Assembly: GCF_902829255.1 (NCBI RefSeq)
Contig: NZ_CADEPK010000030.1
Coordinates: 1 to 64,000 of the forward strand
Length of the DNA: 64,000 nucleotides
Reading direction: 5' to 3'
Origin: Metabacillus niabensis
Lineage (GTDB): Bacteria > Bacillota > Bacilli > Bacillales > Bacillaceae
Part shown: piece by piece, positions 16,167 through 23,714 of the stretch
How the letters are laid out: each line of letters begins with the position of its first letter
Position numbering within the stretch: position 1 is the stretch's first letter
The notes under the pieces: generated by a model
Database searches by the model: none
What the model saw: only the letters and a program-made list of their open reading frames with translations
What the model was told of the DNA's origin: nothing
Program-made: the position numbers and the translations under genes

Positions 16167-17399
16167 TCATTCTCCAGCTATCACAACGACATCGACATTT
16201 TCTAACCATTTTTTCGGGTTAGTTCCATCTGGATTCGCAATCCAAACATCCATGTTCTCATCAAATAATGACTTCCCACGATACCAAATTAATTTGTTAG
16301 CTGTTTTGTTGTAAAACGGATGGTAATCTCCATGCCCTTGAGGTGGATGTGTCATTTGCTTTTGCTTTTTATTGCTAATGTGAACAAGATAAAGGGCTGG
16401 AAGCGGATGCTCGCTACTATTATTTGACCATTCCTTTTCGATGACCCTTGAAGTAACAATTGTCTCATTATTAAGCCAGGTAAAGTCAAGCTCTGCATAG
16501 TTTTGTGGGGTAAGGGTTCCTGATGCGGGCATTTCTTCAACCTTTAACCGCTTGTTCTTAAAACCAAAGACAATTCTTCCTCCGCCCGCAATATATGCAA
16601 GCATATCCTTTGAAGGAGCCCATTTCGGCTTTCCGACACCTAAAATGACCTCATCCAACACTTGAAATGACTTCCCATCATTTGATAAAACCGTAAGCAT
16701 ATTGCTGTCCATTGACCAGGACGCTGTTGGCGAGACAATGAAGGAAATCCATTTGCTGCTTGGTGAAAAGAGAAAGGAATTTGGGTAAATTGACAAAATA
16801 TCCATATTCCCTTTTTTAATTTCCTTTGGGATCGTAAAAAACTCCTCTGCCTCTTCTAGCTTTATTTTGCTTAAATTACTAGGAAGCAGCTTTTTATAAA
16901 TAACCGGGTTCGTCCATCCGTTTGGTAGTAGCTTTGCACTTGAAGCTAATATTATACCATCATCATTTGGTAGCCACTCGTAATCTGCGACACCTAACGC
17001 CACATTATAAAAACGCTCTAAATCTGACACATTTACTAGTTCCTCATCCATAAAAGCTATAATATTTTTTGTTGCTGCCCATTTAGGTGAATGACTATCA
17101 TGATAGATTTTCCTTTGCATTCCATCATTTGGACGGTAAACCCAAAGCTCCCTATGAATTTCTTCGCCTTGCTTTGCTTCATTTTGATAAGAAATCCATT
17201 GTCTATCATGTGACCATTGTGGCATGCCAACTATATGACCTGTATTCGTAACCTTCTTTTCCTCACCATTTGTCCAAAGCCATAAATCACCATCCCGAAT
17301 AAATGCTGCATCGATATTCTCTAAGCCTTGTCGATTTGCTGCAAAGCTTGTGTGAGGGAAAACTAGCAATACTGCGATAATAATAACGAGATGCTTCAA
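16167..17399 (-). CDS. secreted TolB-like beta-propeller protein
   Basis: The 410-aa protein has a signal peptide (cut near SFAAN, about 21) and repeated propeller strands: GDLWLWTNGEEKKVTN, MPQWSHDRQWISYQ, KWAATKNIIAFMD, LFSPSSKWISFIV, KPKWAPSKDMLAYIAGG and MDVWIANPDGTNPKKW. These W-S-P/D-x2-I repeats are typical of TolB/WD40-like PD40 units. Gram-positives lack the Tol system, so the role is unknown, possibly a surface-binding protein. The start is a TTG behind a GGGGGAT site. Its promoter lies after the yfkD terminator, so it is transcribed separately. Confidence 0.75.
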   Translation of the reverse strand: MKHLVIIIAVLLVFPHTSFAANRQGLENIDAAFIRDGDLWLWTNGEEKKVTNTGHIVGMPQWSHDRQWISYQNEAKQGEEIHRELWVYRPNDGMQRKIYHDSHSPKWAATKNIIAFMDEELVNVSDLERFYNVALGVADYEWLPNDDGIILASSAKLLPNGWTNPVIYKKLLPSNLSKIKLEEAEEFFTIPKEIKKGNMDILSIYPNSFLFSPSSKWISFIVSPTASWSMDSNMLTVLSNDGKSFQVLDEVILGVGKPKWAPSKDMLAYIAGGGRIVFGFKNKRLKVEEMPASGTLTPQNYAELDFTWLNNETIVTSRVIEKEWSNNSSEHPLPALYLVHISNKKQKQMTHPPQGHGDYHPFYNKTANKLIWYRGKSLFDENMDVWIANPDGTNPKKWLENVDVVVIAGE

Positions 17400-17432
17400 C
17401 TCCCATCCCCCCTATATTTAATAAACATGAAA

Positions 17433-17460
17433 AAATCAATGCGTCTGAACGCACTGATTT
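17433..17460 (-). terminator. intrinsic terminator of yfkD
   Basis: AAATCAATGCGT (17433-17444) pairs with ACGCACTGATTT (17449-17460), with one mismatch and a four-base loop. On the minus strand it runs on into TTTTTTC. It begins 7 bases after the yfkD stop. Confidence 0.88.
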
Positions 17461-17466
17461 TATTCA

Positions 17467-18261
17467 TTATTTTGGATTATCAGCTGTCACAAAACCGAAT
17501 GATACATGATCTTGAATCGGAATCCATGCCCCAATTCCTTGTGATGTGACATTTTTGACGACAATGCTTTTTTTATTTCCTTTTAAAACGAGATAAACCT
17601 CACCATACGTAACCTTACCCTTTTCATTAACAGCTGGTGCATAAGCATATAAGTAGCCTAATTTTTTAGGCTGCACATTATAAATCTGGTCTGCCTTTGT
17701 CCCTGCGCCAATAATCGTTTCAAAAGAGAGTGGTAAATTCGTTTTCTTCATTGCTTTTAACAGCATCATTTTTTTCACATGCTCGGCTTCCGGTACCTTT
17801 GCCGTTAGGCCACCTTTTACAGACTTTTGTGCCTCCTGCTTATAATGCATCTGAATTGGGCCCTTCCCACCACGATTGTCTTGAAAATTCGTGTTGATCT
17901 TTTGGTATTCCCAGTTTGTAGCGGTTTCTGTTGATTGATAATTTAACGCCCATTCTCCTAAATAAATTGTTGCTCGATAACCGATTGCTAAAGGTGCATC
18001 AGAAATAGTTGACTCGTTTAATATCCGAATTAAATCCGGGTTTTCAATCGGTACATCAGATGTATCAATAAGTGATTGAGTAAAATCACTAGGTTGTAAG
18101 TATGGTAAATCTTGTGTTGGATTTGGATATGTGTTTTCCTTCGTTATCTCCATAACGGTATTTGGAATTTTAATTTGCTTTTGCTTACCTTCTGCATAAG
18201 AAGCATGAGAAACACTAAATGAAAACAGTAAGACAAGAGAAATGAATATTAATTTTTTCAT
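17467..18261 (-). CDS. yfkD: YfkD family secreted protein
   Basis: The family has no known function. The 264-aa product has a signal peptide (1-24, ending ASYAEG) and a mature domain with PSDFTQSLIDTSD, IGYRATIYLGEWALNYQS and GIGAWIPIQDHVSFGF, as in B. subtilis YfkD (264 aa). The start at 18261 is chosen because AAGGAG lies 8 bases upstream; the upstream in-frame ATG at 18279 overlaps that site. Synteny with yfkC and yfkE supports the name. Two cre-like sites lie 80-170 bp upstream. Confidence 0.9.
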   Translation of the reverse strand: MKKLIFISLVLLFSFSVSHASYAEGKQKQIKIPNTVMEITKENTYPNPTQDLPYLQPSDFTQSLIDTSDVPIENPDLIRILNESTISDAPLAIGYRATIYLGEWALNYQSTETATNWEYQKINTNFQDNRGGKGPIQMHYKQEAQKSVKGGLTAKVPEAEHVKKMMLLKAMKKTNLPLSFETIIGAGTKADQIYNVQPKKLGYLYAYAPAVNEKGKVTYGEVYLVLKGNKKSIVVKNVTSQGIGAWIPIQDHVSFGFVTADNPK

Positions 18262-18340
18262 ACCTTCTTCTCCTTTCATAAGCTATGATTAGTGTTTTCA
18301 AGATTGTTTTTGTTTATCCAAGCTTTTTAATAAATTTCAT

Positions 18341-18354
18341 TAAAAGCGTTTACA
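18341..18354. promoter_or_regulatory. cre-like site upstream of yfkD
   Basis: TAAAAGCGTTTACA matches TGNAARCGNWWNCA at 13 of 14 positions. It lies 80 bp upstream of the yfkD start, where CcpA could act on its promoter. Confidence 0.4.
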
Positions 18355-18421
18355 AAAATAAGATAACGGTGTAAAATAAAGCTATCAGAAATGAGTCCCT
18401 AGATAGTTTGTTGCGCTGTTT

Positions 18422-18435
18422 TGCAAGCGTTACCA
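18422..18435. promoter_or_regulatory. second cre-like site upstream of yfkD
   Basis: TGCAAGCGTTACCA fits TGNAARCGNWWNCA at all 14 positions. It is about 160 bp from yfkD, next to a long-hairpin repeat. Two sites 81 bp apart are more than expected by chance, but no sugar gene is adjacent. Confidence 0.45.
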
Positions 18436-18474
18436 ATTTCTCTAGTAATTTGTTTCGTCCTACAAAGAATGAAT

Positions 18475-18594
18475 GAGGGTGACTCAAAAGGGTCTGACCC
18501 CTCCAACAAACAGATATATAGAAACTAACCTCATTTATTAGTCTATATATTATGTTTGAGGGGGGCTGAACCTTTAGTTTTGAGACACCCTCTC
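18475..18594 (-). repeat. 120-bp long-hairpin repeat element, copy 1
   Basis: GAGGGTGACTCAAAA (18475-18489) pairs with TTTTGAGACACCCTC (18578-18592), and inner blocks such as AACAAACAGATATATAG and CTATATATTATGTTT also pair, so nearly the whole element folds into one hairpin. A second copy lies in inverse orientation at 27317-27430. It starts right after the chaA stop and ends in a T-run on the minus strand, so it can act as the chaA terminator. Confidence 0.85.
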
Positions 18595-18599
18595 TTTTT

Positions 18600-19667
18600 T
18601 TATAACAAATAAAAGCCTATACCCATGATGAGATAGGCTGCTAGTAGCATCGCCCCCTCAAACCAGTTTGTGTCACCGTCATTCGTGATCATAATGGTTA
18701 AAAAGACAGCTGTTACCATTGCAATAAGTTCAGGTAACGTAAAAACTAAAGGCATCCTATCCTTAAAAAATAGTGAAATTAACACTAATAGTGGGGCAAC
18801 AAACATTGAAACTTGCAATGTCGAGCCGATGGCAATTTCTACTGCTACATTCATTTTATTTTTATATGCCATAATAATGGCTGAAGCATGTTCAGCAGCA
18901 TTCCCGACAATCGCAACGATAATAACCCCAATAAATAGCTCCGTCCAACCGAACTGCTCTCCCACTGTTTCAAATGTATGGACAAGATTTTCTGATACAT
19001 AAGCAACTGCAATCGTCGAAAGCAATAAAATAATGATCGCCTTCATTTTTGACCATTCAGGTACCTCATGTGCTTCAGCTGTATCTGATTTATGCTGATA
19101 GACGCCTCGATGAGTCACAAGCTTAAAGAATAGTGCAGCTAAATAAAGAATAATAAGAATGATCGAAATTCCAATGCTTAATGATAATGTTTCTGCCTCA
19201 TCCATTGTCATCGAAAAAACCTCTGGAATGACAAATGCAACAACAACGGCAAATATAAGCATTCCCGAATTATGGCGTGCATCATAAACATTAAATTCCT
19301 GCCGTTTATACTTTAACCCACCGATAAAAAAGCTTAAACCCGCTACTAGAAGCAGGTTTCCTATTACTGATCCAGTTAAGGAGGCTAACACAACCCCTAA
19401 TAGCCCTGCCTTCAATGAAAATATTGAAATAATCAATTCTACTGCATTTCCAAACGTTGCATTTAATAATCCACCAATTCTTGGCCCGGCAACGATTGCT
19501 AAGCTCTCTGTCGCTCTGCCCATAAAACCTGCTAACGCAATAATTGTTAAGCAATAAATGACAAACATTAGAATTTGCGACCAATGAAAAAGGCTACCTG
19601 CTACTGATAGCGGTAATCCAATTAAAACAATAATAGTAAACAAACGATTAACCAAACTATTCACCAT
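18600..19667 (-). CDS. chaA: Ca2+/H+ antiporter ChaA (YfkE, CAX family)
   Basis: CAX antiporters expel calcium in exchange for protons. The 355-aa protein has about 11 membrane segments in two halves carrying the c-1 motif GNAVELIISIFSLKAG (about 72-87) and the c-2 motif GNAAEHASAIIMAYKN (about 254-269); their glutamates are the ion-coupling residues. A charged cytosolic stretch (HKSDTAEAHEVPEWSK) joins the halves. Length and position match B. subtilis YfkE, which was characterised structurally as a Ca2+/H+ exchanger. The gene is probably monocistronic, ending in the long-hairpin element. Confidence 0.92.
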   Translation of the reverse strand: MVNSLVNRLFTIIVLIGLPLSVAGSLFHWSQILMFVIYCLTIIALAGFMGRATESLAIVAGPRIGGLLNATFGNAVELIISIFSLKAGLLGVVLASLTGSVIGNLLLVAGLSFFIGGLKYKRQEFNVYDARHNSGMLIFAVVVAFVIPEVFSMTMDEAETLSLSIGISIILIILYLAALFFKLVTHRGVYQHKSDTAEAHEVPEWSKMKAIIILLLSTIAVAYVSENLVHTFETVGEQFGWTELFIGVIIVAIVGNAAEHASAIIMAYKNKMNVAVEIAIGSTLQVSMFVAPLLVLISLFFKDRMPLVFTLPELIAMVTAVFLTIMITNDGDTNWFEGAMLLAAYLIMGIGFYLL

Positions 19668-19700
19668 TCCCTTGCTTAGAATGTAAACTACTTTTTTTAT

Positions 19701-19917
19701 AGGCTGTTCTCATAAACTTTGTTGCCTTATTATTAGGATTCGTTCTGATTGATTTCTGCTCAAGTGCCTCGCTTTTTGCAAGATGCATGGTTAGCCACCT
19801 AGCTGTAAACATCCGCTTTACATAAACCAATCCTACGCATCAAAGCAGAGGGTCTCATACTTACGCTCCAACCAACCTTTACAATGTTAAAAACAACAAT
19901 ATTTTAGAAAAGAGCCT
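19701..19917. repeat. dispersed repeat element, copy B
   Basis: This copy has both ends: AGGCTGTTCTCATAAACTTT at one side and ACAACAATATTTTAGAAAAG followed by AGCCT at the other, giving short inverted termini (AGGCTnTT). The middle holds TTCTGATTGATTTCTGCTC, a degraded GC-rich core, GGGTCTCATACTTACGCTCC and ACCAACCTTTACAA. No gene. It lies just upstream of chaA. Confidence 0.75.
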
Positions 19918-20161
19918 GTTTGCCTTATTGTTATTGTATGATTCAGTTTTTATAGTTTAGTCTCCCAACTTAAACAAATTAATAAACCTATTTTTTGGAA
20001 TTTCTATTTACGAAGGATAATGAAGAGGTCTTCTGTGGATTAAATTTGATGAAGGTCTGCTGAAAAGTGTAAACTAGCTCCCTCGGACAATGTTCGATGA
20101 TTTAATATTTTCTCTTATGATAGTTTTTAATAGGAGCTAGCTTCATTGAACGTCGCATATC
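19918..20161. other. intergenic region with possible terminator of the HAAS operon
   Basis: No gene is evident. CTAGCTCC (20074-20081) and GGAGCTAG (20133-20140) could pair around a 51-base loop that itself contains TCGGACAATGTTCGA. The following TTTACACTTTT on the minus strand would fit a weak terminator for the operon whose last gene ends at 20162. Confidence 0.35.
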
Positions 20162-20800
20162 TCAAGCGATTTTTTTCTTCTTAAATCCGTAATAATACAT
20201 GCTTAAAGGCCACCAGAGGATGCAAAAAATTGGATACACAGCCCAGATATGATCAGGCGTTGTAATAGCATTAACTGCAGCAAAAAATGCAATAACTAGC
20301 AAGCTCCCTGTAAGAGAAAACGCATAAAATGTTCTCGTTTTCCCATGATATAAAGCAAGCGGCCACCATAAAACAGCAAATGCAGGATAAATCGCCCACG
20401 GATGTTGAGGTGATAGGATAAGATTTAACATAATGTAATATCCTATAATACTAGCACTGCATAATATGGCCGTACTTACCTTTTGGCTATGTTTATCTAG
20501 AATAGCTAGAACCGGCCAGCACAAAAGTGGTGGTAATGCATATAAAAACCATGGATATTCGGGTGTTTGTATATAGTTTTCGGTAACTAAAAAGGCTATG
20601 ATAATCAAGCTGTACACAATTGATAAAAGCTTATGATTCTTTTTCTTCGCACAAAAGATACCAATCGGCCAAAGCAATAAAGCAAATGTAGGATAAATGA
20701 ACCAAGGATATGTCGTACTTAAACTATTTACCACGATGATAAAGATAATCGTCATCATACTTCCTGCAAGTGCAAATTGAAATGCTATATCCTTTTTCAT
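20162..20800 (-). CDS. membrane protein built of four repeats, partner of HAAS protein
   Basis: The 212-aa protein consists of four tandem units of about 50 residues. Each has a hydrophobic helix, a short polar turn such as ITTPDH, then W-x-x-Y-P-x-F-x3-WP-(L/I)-x2-Y/F. Examples are PWFIYPTFALLLWPIGIF, HPWAIYPAFAVLWWPLALYH and HIWAVYPIFCILWWPLSMYY. The same unit forms the C-terminal half of the upstream HAAS protein, so the operon encodes five copies. Eight membrane segments are predicted. The ATG overlaps the HAAS stop by 4 bases, so translation is coupled. Function unknown; padR-linked HAAS proteins are thought to form membrane signalling units. Confidence 0.7.
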   Translation of the reverse strand: MKKDIAFQFALAGSMMTIIFIIVVNSLSTTYPWFIYPTFALLLWPIGIFCAKKKNHKLLSIVYSLIIIAFLVTENYIQTPEYPWFLYALPPLLCWPVLAILDKHSQKVSTAILCSASIIGYYIMLNLILSPQHPWAIYPAFAVLWWPLALYHGKTRTFYAFSLTGSLLVIAFFAAVNAITTPDHIWAVYPIFCILWWPLSMYYYGFKKKKIA

Positions 20801-21219
20801 TGATTAACACTCCTTTCTTCCTTATTCCGCTTCCAATAAAAGTACATCGATAACGGCCACCATAAGATGGCAAAGGTTGGGTAAACGAACCAAATTGTAC
20901 TCGGTGTATAATAGAAATTAATAAAGACAAATAGTCCGATAATGAGCATGCTCCCCCATATCGAATAGCCAAGATTTAATTTTGCATATTTGTTTCCCTT
21001 TTTCGTTTTCTTTACACCAAGCTCCATTTTGATATCTCCAATATCACCAAATTCAACAATCGCTTTATTGATCGCATCCTCCTCGTCTTTTCCTTGTGCC
21101 ATTAAATCCCAAACCTTTTCCTCTAAGTTTTCAAGGACTTCCTGCTGAATCGCTCTTTTCTCTTCACTATCATGTAGATCCTTAAATAGCTCCTCTACAT
21201 GATTCTTTAATTTAATCAC
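20797..21219 (-). CDS. HAAS-domain membrane protein
   Basis: Residues 1-66 form the HAAS (DUF1700-like) helical domain: VEELFKDLHDSEEKRAIQQE, LEEKVWDLMAQGKDEEDAIN and KAIVEFGDIGDIKMELG. Residues 78-130 contain two membrane helices ending FVYPTFAILWWPLSMYFYW, the repeat unit that occurs four more times in the next gene. HAAS domains typically sit on membrane proteins encoded beside PadR regulators, as here. Four-base overlaps at both ends (with padR and with the repeat protein) indicate one coupled operon. Expression should follow the PadR promoter at about 21587-21615. Confidence 0.8.
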   Translation of the reverse strand: MIKLKNHVEELFKDLHDSEEKRAIQQEVLENLEEKVWDLMAQGKDEEDAINKAIVEFGDIGDIKMELGVKKTKKGNKYAKLNLGYSIWGSMLIIGLFVFINFYYTPSTIWFVYPTFAILWWPLSMYFYWKRNKEERSVNQ

Positions 21220-21545
21220 TCAAATCCCTCCATAAATAAATCGATAATTTCTTTCGTTTCCTTCCATTCCTTAACCATTTCCGTTAAATATGCTTTTCCA
21301 AGAGAAGTAATTCTGTAGTACTTTCTCTTTCCTCCTTGTGAGACATTTCCAAAATAAGACTCAATGAGTTCCTTTTTTTCTAAACGTTGAAAAACGGCAT
21401 ACAAGGTTGCTTCTTTAATTTGAAAACGATTTTCGGTACGTGAACTAATTTCTCTCGAGATTTCATACCCATATCTGTCTTTTTCTAAAATTAAGCGAAG
21501 AATCATGGAATCTAAATGTCCACGAATGATATCGCTTCTAATCAT
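21216..21545 (-). CDS. PadR-family transcriptional regulator (operon with HAAS protein)
   Basis: The 109-aa protein is a PadR winged helix: LDSMILRLILEKDRYGYEIS (about 11-30), IKEATLYAVFQRLEKKELIE as recognition helix region (43-62), the wing GGKRKYYRITSLGKAYL (70-86) and a short dimerisation helix. It is the first gene of a three-gene coupled operon. The promoter carries two CTCTATCTG-containing palindromic sites, which probably bind this repressor. The signal that relieves repression is unknown. Confidence 0.9.
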   Translation of the reverse strand: MIRSDIIRGHLDSMILRLILEKDRYGYEISREISSRTENRFQIKEATLYAVFQRLEKKELIESYFGNVSQGGKRKYYRITSLGKAYLTEMVKEWKETKEIIDLFMEGFE

Positions 21546-21569
21546 TATTACACATCCTTTACGACATTG

Positions 21570-21619
21570 CTCTATCTGATAGAGTAATCTTATCGTAAAT
21601 TACTCTATCTGTCAAAGTA
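21570..21619 (-). promoter_or_regulatory. promoter and paired operators of the padR-HAAS operon
   Basis: On the minus strand TTGACA (complement of 21610-21615) and TAAGAT (complement of 21587-21592) are 17 bases apart. CTCTATC-T-GATAGAG (21570-21584) is a perfect 7-1-7 palindrome just after the -10 box, and a second site TTACTCTATCTGTCAAAGTAA (21599-21619) overlaps the -35 box. Both share ACTCTATCTG. This arrangement fits PadR autorepression. Confidence 0.8.
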
Positions 21620-21741
21620 ATTTTTGAAAATATATGGAAAACTTACGCCTATTTTTGGTAAACTCTGTTGCTTTGACTAAGTAGTGCTCGGTAGAAATCG
21701 AAAGTCTTGCAGGACCTTCTAGGATCAGAAACGGTAAATTA

Positions 21742-21793
21742 GAAAAAAACTGCAGCTTCATTGTTAGACGTTTCCTAACAACGAAGCTGCAGT
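21742..21793 (-). terminator. intrinsic terminator of yfkH
   Basis: A 19-bp stem with one mismatch joins ACTGCAGCTTCATTGTTAG (21749-21767) to CTAACAACGAAGCTGCAGT (21775-21793), followed by a T-run on the minus strand. It directly follows the yfkH stop. Confidence 0.93.
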
Positions 21794-21798
21794 ACGAT

Positions 21799-22620
21799 TT
21801 AAATAAGCTCCTTTTTTCGTTTATATAACATGGCGTTTAATTCTCCACCAAAAATAAGGATCATTCCCGATAAATAAAACCAAATCATCAAAACGATGAT
21901 TCCACCGATACTTCCATATGTCGCACTGTAATTTGCAATGTTTCCAACATAATAGGAAAATGCCAATGATACGAGAATCCACCCAATTGTTGCAGCAAAT
22001 GCCCCTGGAATTCCATCCTTTATATGAAGGCGCTTATTAGGTGCAAAGAAATAAAGTGCTGTAAAAACGATGAACAGGATGATCGCACTTAAAAACCAGC
22101 GAAGCGTATTCCAAAGCGTTAAAAACTCAGTTGATAAGCCGAAATGCGAAGAAATCAATAAGCCGATTTCTCTGCCGAATACCGGTAATAATAAGGCTAG
22201 TACAATGATAAATACCATTGCGATTGTTAAAAAAATCGCCATTAGTCTTGAGGCAAAGAACGATCTTGTTTCTTCAACACCATATGCCCTATTAAATGCT
22301 CGAACGATTGAATTGATTCCATTCGATGCAGACCAAAGTGTTGCAATTACCCCGAACGATAATAAACCGCCATTTTTTTGCTCAATAATTTGATTTAATG
22401 ATTCCTCTATAATTGCAACAGATTCACCAGGGGCAAATTCACTTATCGTCCCAAGCACATCCTCCTGTGTTAACGGTAAGTATGCAATTAATGTGATAAG
22501 GAAAAGTAAAAATGGAAACAGGGACAATAGGAAAAAATATGCGAGCTGTGCAGATAACCCCGCCACCTCATCATGTAAAAATCGTTTTAATAGCTCCTTA
22601 AAAAATGACAAGATATCCAC
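21799..22620 (-). CDS. yfkH: YihY/BrkB-family membrane protein (YfkH)
   Basis: The 273-aa protein has about six membrane segments and family signatures: HDEVAGLSAQLAYFFLLSLFP near the start, LWSASNGINSIVRAFNRAYG at about 106-125, and YGSIGGIIVLMIWFYLSGMIL near the end. The family was once thought to be ribonuclease BN; that was withdrawn and its function is open, possibly transport or flippase-like. It is followed upstream by yfkI and yfkJ on the same strand, as in B. subtilis. Confidence 0.9.
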   Translation of the reverse strand: MDILSFFKELLKRFLHDEVAGLSAQLAYFFLLSLFPFLLFLITLIAYLPLTQEDVLGTISEFAPGESVAIIEESLNQIIEQKNGGLLSFGVIATLWSASNGINSIVRAFNRAYGVEETRSFFASRLMAIFLTIAMVFIIVLALLLPVFGREIGLLISSHFGLSTEFLTLWNTLRWFLSAIILFIVFTALYFFAPNKRLHIKDGIPGAFAATIGWILVSLAFSYYVGNIANYSATYGSIGGIIVLMIWFYLSGMILIFGGELNAMLYKRKKELI

Positions 22621-22637
22621 CTCTCGATTATTGTCGG

Positions 22638-22955
22638 TTATGGAATAAATTTGTCCTTTGTTTCTTGTAGCATATGTACAACATGTGGAGAAGATTCCTT
22701 CAACTCTTGAACCTTTTCATTAATAAACGTGATATCGTCTGATACCTCTTGCACCGTCTGACGTACATTATCAATTTTTTGCTTTACTTCAGATGTTAAT
22801 TTTGAAGGCTGTTTTGCATACTCTTTTACTTTTAAACCAAGCGTTTTGCCTGATTGGATTACTCCTTGGCGAGTGTTTTTATCAAATAAAGAAACAGCAG
22901 CACCAACGAGAGCTCCGATAACAATCCCTTTAACCAATTTATTGTCTTTTCCCAT
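22638..22955 (-). CDS. yfkI: YtxH-like protein YfkI
   Basis: The 105-aa protein starts with a glycine-rich hydrophobic segment (GIVIGALVGAAVSLFDKNTR, about 10-29), followed by a long charged helix with heptad spacing (VKQKIDNVRQTVQEVSDDI). This is the layout of YtxH-type general-stress proteins. It lies 17 bases upstream of yfkH and downstream of yfkJ. The B. subtilis yfk stress genes are under sigma B; I did not identify a sigma B promoter here. Molecular role unknown. Confidence 0.8.
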   Translation of the reverse strand: MGKDNKLVKGIVIGALVGAAVSLFDKNTRQGVIQSGKTLGLKVKEYAKQPSKLTSEVKQKIDNVRQTVQEVSDDITFINEKVQELKESSPHVVHMLQETKDKFIP

Positions 22956-23034
22956 TTCACATTCCTCCTTACTTGATTAAAGCCTTATAGACCTTTATAT
23001 ACCCCAAGAGAAGCACTATGTAAAATTGACGTTT

Positions 23035-23505
23035 TTATTTTAATAAGTCTTGCTTTATTTCCTTTAATAGGTTTTCACAGCCTTTTGTAACAAGGTCATA
23101 CACTTCTGTAAAATTCCCCGTATAATATGGGTCAGGTACATCTTCTACATCAGACTCTTTCACATAATCAAGCAGTCGTTTTATTTTCCCTGATTGAGCA
23201 TTTCCTGCCAGACGTTTAATATTCCCGATATTTTCTGCATCCATCCCAATGATATAGTCGAAATTATTTAGGTCTTCCTTGGTAATTTGTCTAGCTTTTA
23301 ATCCGTCATATGAGATGTTATGTTTTGATAAAATCGTTCGTGTTCCTTCATGTGGCGGTTTTCCTGTATGCCAATTTCCTGTGCCCGCGGAATCAACCGT
23401 AATTTTCCCCTCTAAGCCTTCCTTAGCAATTAAATCCCTCATGATAGCTTCTGCCATCGGTGAACGGCAAATATTCCCTAAGCATACAAATAATATTTTT
23501 TTCAT
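23035..23505 (-). CDS. yfkJ: low-molecular-weight protein-tyrosine phosphatase YfkJ
   Basis: The 156-aa enzyme removes phosphate from tyrosine residues. The P-loop C8-LGNIC-R14-S (C-x5-R-S) is at the N terminus and the general acid lies in VEDVPDPYYTGN near 119-130. The ATG at 23505 has an AGGAGG site and gives exactly the length of B. subtilis YfkJ; the longer frame to 23562 has no such site. It leads the yfkJ-yfkI-yfkH block and is divergent from the AgcS gene. Confidence 0.95.
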   Translation of the reverse strand: MKKILFVCLGNICRSPMAEAIMRDLIAKEGLEGKITVDSAGTGNWHTGKPPHEGTRTILSKHNISYDGLKARQITKEDLNNFDYIIGMDAENIGNIKRLAGNAQSGKIKRLLDYVKESDVEDVPDPYYTGNFTEVYDLVTKGCENLLKEIKQDLLK

Positions 23506-23714
23506 CTTAAATCCTCCTATTATCTCTACTCCTATAATAAAAGTTCTTTTCCCTTCTGACAATTATTGAAAATCCATCAATTTAAAGACATGTACGATAC
23601 TAGTTTAGAATATTCTTTCTTAAGTGACTTTTAGGTACAATCTCCAATTATCACTTTACATCCTTACATGAATAAGCCCTTTCCTAAGTCACAAACAAAT
23701 ATAAGGGGGATGTT

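Noticed and set aside
21650-21741. Possible fifth copy of the AGGCTnTT-ended repeat (TAAACTCTGTTGC)
   Set aside because: Only about 15 bases resemble one block and no end or core is recognisable.
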